Below are positions 1 through 4,806 of a DNA stretch of 5,518 bases, piece after piece. Position numbers and translations under genes: made by a program. The notes under the pieces are model-generated. The model worked only from the letters and a program-made list of their open reading frames with translations. It had not been told where the DNA came from and made no database searches. Source of the stretch: Bdellovibrio sp. Lineage in GTDB: Bacteria; Bdellovibrionota; Bdellovibrionia; Bdellovibrionales; Bdellovibrionaceae. Positions within the stretch are counted from its first letter, which is position 1, and each line of letters opens with the position of its first letter. The stretch is from positions 1-5,518 of the forward strand of contig PSRN01000214.1 of the NCBI GenBank assembly GCA_003176075.1, read 5' to 3'.

Positions 1-1999
1 AACTTCCTGCAGGAATTCCCGAGCCACTACCGACAGGTCCTCCCGCGGGACTTGCCGCGGGACTCGCCGCAGGACTTCCCGGGCTTCGCACGAAATCAAT
101 TTTCACAGCGGGTGTCGACGCAGTCTTGGCGACCGATGACGGAGCCGTGGCGGCCGTTGGCGGAGCCTTGGCGACCGCTGACATAGCCTTGGCTCCCACC
201 ATCCCGGGCGCATTCAGGACAGGCCATCGCACTTCCACCACAGTGCCTTCGCGCGGCTGCGACTGCAGCTTGATATCACCGCCGAACTGACGAACCACGC
301 CCGCCGCCATCGACAAACCCAATCCCGAGTGAAGGGCATTGCTCTTGGTGGTGAAGAAGGGATCAAAGACTCGACTCACGACACCCGATTCAATACCTTC
401 GCCGGAATCCTTGATCTTCAACACCACCCAACCGCCACCTGCGGAGGTGACACCCGTGGCGTCTGCGGAGGTGCCGGAGGCACCGACTTGGGCAGTGCCG
501 CCCACGCTGGAAGCACCGGCTTTGATTTCCTCCAGGTCGATTCGGATCAATTTGTTGGGCATCCTCTCCATCGCTTCAATGGAGTTCCCCAGCAAGGCTT
601 CAAGAGCCTTCATTAAACCGACGGAGTGGCCGGCGACTTCGGGAACTCGCTTCAGATGTTTCTCGACTTTGATCCCCTTGCTTTGAAATTTTCCTTCGAG
701 CGAAGCCAGAACTTGCGTCAGGCACTCATTCACGGAGGTGGGCTCGGCCCGATATTCCTGTTCGCCGGCGAAAGTTAGAAGTTTATTGAGGATCAACCGG
801 CCCGAGCGAGCTAAATCTTCAATCTCTTGCGCGTCCTTGCTTTGCTCCGGGGACAAGGATTTGCCTTTGAGAAGCCCGCCCAAAGCCAAAATTCGCGAGA
901 GGGGACCATTGAGTTCTCGCGCCAAAGCCGATGCGGCCGCTTTTAATGCCTTGGTTCTCTCTTGCGTCGGATCGCCTCCCCCTTCGCCCGCTTTCTTGGC
1001 GGCGGGCGGGGAATCAACGTCCATGGCCGACGCCGACCCTGCAACGGCCGCGCCTTTGTCGGACTTGGCCCCCGATCGGGTCATCAGCAACAGACCGGCG
1101 ACGCCGACGAAGCAAAGCCCGCCGCCCAGGAGAATCAGCTGCCATTTCAGGTTTTCCCGCTCCTTCTCGAAGGCGGCCAGGGGGCGTTTCCAAAGAACAA
1201 AGAAATTGGTTCCAGGAACTTGCTCGTAGAATCCCTGATAGGGTTCGCCATTTTTCTCCTTGAACAATCCTGAGCTGACTCGCTTGCCAGCCTTCATCAT
1301 CTCCGCCACAAAGCCGTCGTCTTTCAAATTTGTGCCGACATACTCCGAGGTCGTATGTCCCAGAACCTGGCCTTGCTGATTGACCAGCATCAGACTGCTC
1401 AGCTGTCCTTTTTGGCGGTCCATCAAGGCCTGAAATATAGAAGGCTTGGTGATGAACGCCTCCCAATGATTCCCTTCGTGGTGTTGAATCCACAAGAAGA
1501 ACGTGTTGCGCTGGGGATCCTGCAAAGCGACGAGTGCGACGGACGATTCGGCGACTTCGCTGGGTTTGACGGCGCGAAGCGCGATCGTCGTGTAACTCTC
1601 GGCCCAGCTGCGCACCGGCGTTCCTTCACGGAAAAACTTGTTTTGCAGATTGAACTCGCCGGTCTCGGTGGGGCTCATCTCCGCCATCAATTCAATGTCT
1701 GGCGCGATCGTGTCGTTGAAATCCCCCTTCTTTGGAACACCCGTGGCGTCTGCGGAGGTGCCCGAGGCACCGACTTGGGCAGCGCCGCCCACGCTCCGCG
1801 ACGAAAGGGCTTTGATCTGGCCCGCGACGACCTTGAACTCCGCCCCTGCGGCGGGCACCAGCGAGGCCAACTGCGCGCGAGCCATGGCTTCCCCTTGCAC
1901 CGCTTGGTCGTGAAAAAGAGCCGTGTCGACTTGCCAAATGGACAGCCCCACCACACTTCCAACAACGATGAGAAAAATAAAAATGGCTTTTACTCGCAT
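1..1999 (-). CDS. Membrane sensor histidine-kinase-like protein without the phospho-acceptor His (3' end cut by window edge)
   Basis: Reading the minus strand from ATG at 1999 gives 666 stop-free codons to the left edge; an in-frame TAA lies a short way upstream with no other ATG between, so this start is firm. Residues ~4-22 form TM1 and ~286-308 form TM2. Between them is a periplasmic region whose second half (~203-275, LVNQQGQVLG, YVGTNL, GFYEQVPGTNFFVLW) looks like a Cache sensor domain. There is no HAMP; a polar linker leads to the dimerisation helix. The H-box reads ALARELNGPL, with Arg361 where the phosphorylated His belongs. The ATPase domain is complete: N-box around Asn472 (GNSIEAM), G1 DSGEGI at 531, F-box VFDPFFTTK at 544, G2 GLGLSMA at 559, ending near Trp592. 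After it comes a low-complexity Ala/Pro/Ser/Lys tail of at least 70 residues. Two palindromic repeats are translated inside it (residues 69-88 and 498-517). Family membership is clear; ligand, partner and activity are unknown. With no His it may be a pseudokinase or act as a heterodimer. Confidence 0.9.
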   Translation of the reverse strand, partial: MRVKAIFIFLIVVGSVVGLSIWQVDTALFHDQAVQGEAMARAQLASLVPAAGAEFKVVAGQIKALSSRSVGGAAQVGASGTSADATGVPKKGDFNDTIAPDIELMAEMSPTETGEFNLQNKFFREGTPVRSWAESYTTIALRAVKPSEVAESSVALVALQDPQRNTFFLWIQHHEGNHWEAFITKPSIFQALMDRQKGQLSSLMLVNQQGQVLGHTTSEYVGTNLKDDGFVAEMMKAGKRVSSGLFKEKNGEPYQGFYEQVPGTNFFVLWKRPLAAFEKERENLKWQLILLGGGLCFVGVAGLLLMTRSGAKSDKGAAVAGSASAMDVDSPPAAKKAGEGGGDPTQERTKALKAAASALARELNGPLSRILALGGLLKGKSLSPEQSKDAQEIEDLARSGRLILNKLLTFAGEQEYRAEPTSVNECLTQVLASLEGKFQSKGIKVEKHLKRVPEVAGHSVGLMKALEALLGNSIEAMERMPNKLIRIDLEEIKAGASSVGGTAQVGASGTSADATGVTSAGGGWVVLKIKDSGEGIESGVVSRVFDPFFTTKSNALHSGLGLSMAAGVVRQFGGDIKLQSQPREGTVVEVRWPVLNAPGMVGAKAMSAVAKAPPTAATAPSSVAKTASTPAVKIDFVRSPGSPAASPAASPAGGPVGSGSGIPAGS
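41..85. repeat. 12-bp tandem repeat in the kinase tail
   Basis: Three 12-bp units (41-52, 53-64, 65-76) and a partial fourth (77-85), of the form NSCCGCGGGACT. On the coding minus strand this gives repeated SPAA-type tetrapeptides (SPGSPAASPAASPAGG), a flexible Pro/Ala/Ser linker that runs toward the window edge. Confidence 0.75.
125..194. repeat. 21-bp tandem repeat in the kinase tail
   Basis: Three 21-bp units at 125-145, 146-166 and 167-187 plus a 7-bp remnant, each starting C(T/G)TGGCG and ending AGC. They encode heptapeptides on the minus strand (AMSAVAK, APPTAAT, APSSVAK). The Ala/Lys/Pro character suggests an extended linker after the ATPase domain, like the tails of some DNA-binding or cell-wall-associated proteins. 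Confidence 0.75.
450..508 (+). repeat. Palindromic repeat copy A (inside the kinase ATPase domain)
   Basis: 59 bp, identical to copy B at 57 of 59 positions. The core is TCTGCGGAGGTGCC, a 3-nt loop, then GGCACCGACTTGG, with a GGTGCC/GGCACC stem. Further complementary arms (GCAG with CTGC, CGCCACG with CGTGG-G-CG) let the whole unit fold as one interrupted hairpin. It is translated from the opposite strand as kinase residues ~498-517 (containing GASGTSADATGV), between the N-box and the G1 box. TGCGGAGGTG also occurs at 440-449, suggesting a small tandem expansion at this edge. Confidence 0.88.
1737..1795 (+). repeat. Palindromic repeat copy B (inside the kinase sensor region)
   Basis: 59-bp twin of copy A, 1.3 kb away, differing at one loop base and one base outside the stems. 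It is translated on the minus strand in the same frame as copy A, as kinase residues ~69-88 in the first half of the periplasmic domain. Flanking sequence differs from that around copy A, so the shared block has clear borders and is not a duplicated protein domain. Confidence 0.88.
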
Positions 2000-2017
2000 T
2001 CGCCTTACTTGGCGTCT

Positions 2018-2047
2018 ATTGTAGTTTTACGTCTGGGCATGTTGCAA
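2018..2047 (-). promoter_or_regulatory. Possible sigma-70-type promoter for the kinase gene
   Basis: On the minus strand TTGCAA (2047-2042) is followed by 18 nt and TACAAT (2023-2018), which is 4/6 and 5/6 to the sigma-70 consensus. Transcription would begin near 2011, giving a leader of about 12 nt that still includes the AAGG ribosome site (2007-2004). The 83-bp gap to divergent nadB must also hold the nadB promoter, for which I see no convincing hexamers. Moderate guess only. Confidence 0.4.
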
Positions 2048-2082
2048 GTGAGTGGAATTGGAAGGAACGAAATAGGCGAAAT

Positions 2083-3783
2083 ATGCAAAGACAGGAATCT
2101 GATTTTCTCGTTATTGGCTCAGGCCTCGCGGGACTTTTCTTCGCGCTTAAAGCCAGTCGCTTGGGCCATGTGATTGTGCTTTCTAAAGACAAGTTGGAAT
2201 CGGCAAACACGCCACGCGCGCAAGGAGGCATTGCCGCCGTTTTGAGCGAAGACGACAGCTTTCGCTCGCACATTGATGACACTCTGCGCGCCGGAGCCGG
2301 CCTCTGCCATGATGACATTGTGCGTAACTATGTCGAGCAAGCCCCTGATCGAATTAAAGAATTGATCGATTTGGGGGTCCAATTCGACCGCCGTCAGGTC
2401 AGTCAAAAAGTGGAGTCTGCGGAGGCGACGAAGGCGCCGACTTGGTCTGCGGAGCTCGTGGACGCACCGACTTATGAGCTGGCGCGCGAGGGCGGACACA
2501 GCCACAGACGGGTGATTCATGCCGAAGACCTCACCGGTGCTGAGGTTCACCGCGTACTTCTTGAACGGTGCCGCGAACAAAAGAACATTCAATTTTTCGA
2601 GGACCGCCTGGCGATTGATCTGATTGTGAATAAGGAATTTCCAAGTCGGTGCCTTCAGCACCTCCACAGTCAACCCTTCGTGACCCGACCGACACAAATT
2701 CACGGCGCGTACGTTTTGGATCGCCGCTCAGGTGAAGTCGAAAGCTATCTTGCCCGCGCCACCATTCTCGCCACCGGCGGCGCCGGCAAAGTCTATCTGT
2801 ACACTTCCAACTGGAGCGGAGCTTCGGGCGACGGCGTGGCCATGGCCTGGCGGGCCGGCGCGCGCGTCGCCAATCTCGAATTTATGCAATTTCATCCCAC
2901 TTGTCTCTACCACACGACCGCGAGGAATTTCTTGATCAGCGAAGCTTTGCGCGGCGAGGGCGGGGAACTCATCAATGCGCGGGGCGAAGCTTTTATGAAG
3001 AAACACCATGAAATGGGCTCGCTCGCTCCGCGCGATATCGTCGCCCGCTCCATCGATCAAGAGATGAAACAGACCGGCGCCGAATCGGTCTTTCTCGACA
3101 TGACCCGGCTGGCGGCCGATTTTGTGCGGAGTCGTTTTCCCGCGATTTACCAGCGCTGTCTCGACTACGGTATCGACATCACGAAGGCGCCCATTCCGGT
3201 GGTGCCGGCGGCCCATTATCTCTGCGGCGGCATCGTCGCCGACGTCAATGGGCAAACCGACCTGCGTGGCCTTTGGGCCCTTGGCGAAACGGCCTGCACC
3301 GGCTTTCACGGCGCCAACCGCCTCGCTTCAAATTCCCTTCTCGAATGCCTGGCCATGGCTCACAACTGCGCCCGACAGATGCCCGACGCTCTCCACGAAC
3401 TCAGGCCCGCTTCGGTGCCGCCGGCGGAGTGGATTCATCCGCCGCCGACGGCGCCCGACGAACTGATCGTCATCACCCAAATGTGGGAAGAAATCCGCCG
3501 GCTGATGTGGAACTACGTTGGCATTGTCCGCTCCAACAAACGGCTGGCGCGGGCGTCGGCAAGACTTAAAAACATTTTGGCGGAAGTGCGGGAGTATTAC
3601 TTAAAAAATCGCATCCATTCCGAGATTCTCGAGCTCCGCAATATCGCCATCGTGGCGGATCTCTCGGTGGAGTGTGCCCTCCGCCGCCAGGAATCGCGCG
3701 GCATTCATTACAACATCGATCATCCCTGGGCCACCGCCGACCGACCGGGCCGCGACACTGTCCTCACACCCGGCAGAACTTGA
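2083..3783 (+). CDS. nadB: L-aspartate oxidase (NadB), with two repeat-derived insertions
   Basis: FAD enzyme oxidising L-aspartate to iminoaspartate, which NadA condenses with dihydroxyacetone phosphate to give quinolinate for NAD synthesis; cytoplasmic. The 566-residue product matches E. coli NadB as I recall it along the whole length. The dinucleotide-binding motif GSGLAG is at 12-17, AQGGIAA at 46-52, REGGHSHRR at 135-143, LATGGAGKVY at 229-238. Residues matching the known substrate-site set are all present: His271 (QFHPT), Arg317 (APRDIV), His378 (PAAHY) and Arg413 (GANRLASNSLLE). The C-terminal helical domain (MWNYVGIVRSNKRL, LELRN, RQESRG) is complete. It is about 26 residues longer than the ~540-residue E. 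coli enzyme. The excess maps to residues ~105-130 and ~185-200, where repeat copies are translated, both in the region between the FAD and capping parts. A purine-rich stretch (GGAAGGAA at 2060, AGGCGA at 2074) precedes the start. No nadA or nadC is visible next to it. Confidence 0.96.
   Translation: MQRQESDFLVIGSGLAGLFFALKASRLGHVIVLSKDKLESANTPRAQGGIAAVLSEDDSFRSHIDDTLRAGAGLCHDDIVRNYVEQAPDRIKELIDLGVQFDRRQVSQKVESAEATKAPTWSAELVDAPTYELAREGGHSHRRVIHAEDLTGAEVHRVLLERCREQKNIQFFEDRLAIDLIVNKEFPSRCLQHLHSQPFVTRPTQIHGAYVLDRRSGEVESYLARATILATGGAGKVYLYTSNWSGASGDGVAMAWRAGARVANLEFMQFHPTCLYHTTARNFLISEALRGEGGELINARGEAFMKKHHEMGSLAPRDIVARSIDQEMKQTGAESVFLDMTRLAADFVRSRFPAIYQRCLDYGIDITKAPIPVVPAAHYLCGGIVADVNGQTDLRGLWALGETACTGFHGANRLASNSLLECLAMAHNCARQMPDALHELRPASVPPAEWIHPPPTAPDELIVITQMWEEIRRLMWNYVGIVRSNKRLARASARLKNILAEVREYYLKNRIHSEILELRNIAIVADLSVECALRRQESRGIHYNIDHPWATADRPGRDTVLTPGRT
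2410..2474 (+). repeat. Tandem pair of the palindromic repeat, copy C (inside nadB)
   Basis: Two head-to-tail core units: C1 at 2416-2445 (30 bp, 25/30 to copy B) and a more diverged C2 at 2446-2474 that keeps TCTGCGGAG and GCACCGACTT at its ends. They are read in the sense frame as SAEATKAPTW then SAELVDAPTY, NadB residues 112-131. C1 carries a T-to-C change in one stem arm matched by A-to-G in the other, so that pair is kept, while another pair is lost. Confidence 0.85.
2641..2670 (-). repeat. Palindromic repeat copy D, core only, inverted (inside nadB)
   Basis: The minus strand of this stretch matches the core at 25 of 30 positions, with three of the mismatches in the loop. NadB reads it as PSRCLQHLHS, residues 187-196, a frame different from that used in copies A, B or C. 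The position corresponds to a short loop in E. coli NadB between DLIV and the GAWV strand, where this protein has about 12 to 15 extra residues. Confidence 0.72.
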
Positions 3784-3807
3784 CGGGTGTGACGGGCTTG
3801 ACGGGCT
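3781..3807. repeat. 9-bp tandem repeat over the nadB stop codon
   Basis: Three copies of TGACGGG(T/C)(G/T) in a row (3781-3789, 3790-3798, 3799-3807). The first copy supplies the nadB TGA stop. The repeat fills half of the 50-nt gap before the lipoprotein gene. Confidence 0.8.
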
Positions 3808-3833
3808 GAGAACAATCCACAAAAATGTGAGTC

Positions 3834-4478
3834 ATGACCAAAACCACCACGAATGCTAAGAACTTTGCGGTTGCTCTTCATCTTTTTTTTCTTCCTTTTC
3901 TTTTTCTTTGCGCCACAGCTTGCTCCACGGTCGGCCGTCAGCCCCCGGGGCTCACCCTGATGCCAGAGAGCCAGGCTGAGGATACGATCGAAAAAAACAC
4001 TGTCAATCGCAGGGTGTACGATGGGTTCCAAAATACGATCCAGCTCGATCTCACCGAACACAACTCGGTTGTGTTGTCGGCGCTCCTCGATCAAAACGCC
4101 CGCATGTATCAGTGGAGTTCTGAGCAGTACTCTTTGGAACGCAACAAGGTTGAAGGTGAGAAATCAACTAAGGCCGAGTTTTTTCTCAGCATTTTTCTGC
4201 CGGACCGCAAAAACGATGATTTGAACAAGAAAACAACCAAATGGAAGATCTTTTTGGACATCAACGGCCGGCGCGTTGAGGGCACAGCCTCCAAACTCAG
4301 ATCTCAATTTCAGGAGATTCAAGCCCTCTATCCCCATTTCAACCGCTGGAGCACCGCCTATAGGCTCACCTTTCCCGTTTCCACCTCAGACGTGGATCAT
4401 CAGCCCTGCACCGTCACTTTGACCGGTCCCGTCGGATCGGTCCAGGCGGAATTTACCAAGGCCGAGGTTGCCAAGTAG
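3834..4478 (+). CDS. Putative outer-membrane lipoprotein of unknown function
   Basis: 214 residues that I do not recognise. The N-terminus has a few Lys, then a hydrophobic stretch (~11-29, with FFLPFLFL), then ATAC-S, giving a lipobox-like site with Cys30 as the likely lipidated residue. The box is not classical because Cys sits at -4, but Ser at +2 would favour outer-membrane sorting. The mature part is polar and beta-rich in appearance, with no transmembrane segment: QNTIQLDLTEHNSVVLSALLD near 66-86, a KWKIFLDINGRRVEG strand pair near 137-151, and a C-terminal stretch ending VTLTGPVGSVQAEFTKAEVAK. It looks like an all-beta surface or periplasmic accessory protein. It starts 50 nt after the nadB stop codon on the same strand, so read-through from nadB is possible. 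Its ribosome site is poor (GTGAG directly before ATG). A repeat copy begins 8 nt after the stop codon. Confidence 0.75.
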   Translation: MTKTTTNAKNFAVALHLFFLPFLFLCATACSTVGRQPPGLTLMPESQAEDTIEKNTVNRRVYDGFQNTIQLDLTEHNSVVLSALLDQNARMYQWSSEQYSLERNKVEGEKSTKAEFFLSIFLPDRKNDDLNKKTTKWKIFLDINGRRVEGTASKLRSQFQEIQALYPHFNRWSTAYRLTFPVSTSDVDHQPCTVTLTGPVGSVQAEFTKAEVAK

Positions 4479-4485
4479 GAGCATC

Positions 4486-4540
4486 AGCGGGGGCGGCGCC
4501 CTGCCGAAGTCGGTGCCGTTGGCACCTCCGCAGCGCCACT
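4486..4540 (-). repeat. Palindromic repeat copy E, near full length, inverted (intergenic)
   Basis: Core at 4505-4534 (25/30 to copy B, three mismatches in the loop) with both outer arms recognisable (GGGGCGGCG and GCGCCAC). The nested stems GGTGCC/GGCACC, CTGC/GCAG and GGCG/CGCC are all kept. It begins 8 nt after the lipoprotein stop codon and is the only untranslated copy here, so it shows the element outside a gene. Confidence 0.82.
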
Positions 4541-4550
4541 GGCGTCTTTT
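4534..4550 (+). terminator. Weak possible terminator of the lipoprotein gene, formed at the edge of copy E
   Basis: CGCC-act-GGCG (4534-4544), with one more G-U pair outside, is followed by TCTTTT. The stem is short, so it would be inefficient alone. It uses the outer arm of repeat copy E, so the repeat may have been recruited to help end the transcript. Confidence 0.35.
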
Positions 4551-4586
4551 CTCGTGCTGCACAAAATTGACTTCGAGTAATATCAT

Positions 4587-4603
4587 ATTGACGTTTAGTC
4601 AAT
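4587..4603. promoter_or_regulatory. Perfect inverted repeat, possible regulator-binding site
   Basis: ATTGAC-gttta-GTCAAT is a perfect 6-bp inverted repeat with a 5-nt centre, the size and AT-flanked form of a dimeric repressor operator (TetR-type sites often look like this). A -35-like TTGACG lies inside it and TATAGG follows after 15 nt (4609-4614), which is a short spacer. No gene starts downstream before the terminator at 4653. Confidence 0.35.
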
Positions 4604-4652
4604 TCCCTTATAGGTTCCACGCATGATTTGATCCGCTGAAGAACGGGCGGGC

Positions 4653-4687
4653 AAAAAGGCGGCGCGAGGGGGATGGCCGCCTTTTTG
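4653..4687. terminator. Bidirectional intrinsic terminator between convergent genes
   Basis: AAAAAGGCGGC (4653-4663) pairs with GCCGCCTTTTT (4676-4686) around a 12-nt loop. The GC-rich 6-bp stem has T runs on both strands, so it can end transcripts from the lipoprotein side (+) and from the Cys-repeat gene (-). Confidence 0.85.
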
Positions 4688-4806
4688 TTTTCAAATACTG
4701 AAGATCCAATTTTTATTTCTCGCTTAAGTTTGGCGGCTTCGCTTCAGAGCGAGGAATGAATTTTCCATCTATTTTAAGAGGCCACCAGTGAGCATTGCGA
4801 GCAACG

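Larger units (their letters stand above)
4479..4806. other. Non-coding region between convergent genes
   Basis: 328 bp with no supportable gene. In order it holds repeat copy E, a weak terminator, an AT-rich stretch with the ATTGAC/GTCAAT inverted repeat, the bidirectional terminator, and about 120 bp (4688-4806) where I see only a small TCGCT/AGCGA hairpin near 4738-4752. A GTG-started frame from 4788 is a shadow over the end of the minus-strand gene. Confidence 0.7.

Noticed and set aside
2001..2014. CGCC-ttactt-GGCG hairpin over the kinase ribosome site
   Set aside because: A 4-bp stem with a 6-nt loop is easily found by chance; no second structure supports a switch.
1355..2173. Long plus-strand open frame (272 codons) and several other plus-strand frames opposite the kinase gene
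   Set aside because: They are antisense to a minus-strand gene with clear kinase motifs, share no recognisable domains, and this one would also overlap the nadB start.
2728..3309. Minus-strand open frames opposite nadB
   Set aside because: Shadows of a strongly conserved FAD enzyme with all motifs intact on the plus strand; GC-rich codon use keeps the other frames open.
3798..3826. TTGACG with 17 nt to AAAAAT before the lipoprotein gene, as a promoter
   Set aside because: The -35 lies within the 9-bp tandem repeat, the -10 is only 4/6, and transcription would start at the ATG itself; too weak to list.
3720..4094. Minus-strand frame over the end of nadB and the start of the lipoprotein gene
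   Set aside because: The product has a KKKKRKKKKMK run that is simply the reverse of the lipoprotein's T-rich signal-peptide codons; no domain is visible.
450..4540. CRISPR array made of the repeated palindromes
   Set aside because: Copies are irregularly spaced over 4 kb, in both orientations and inside coding genes, with no regular spacers.
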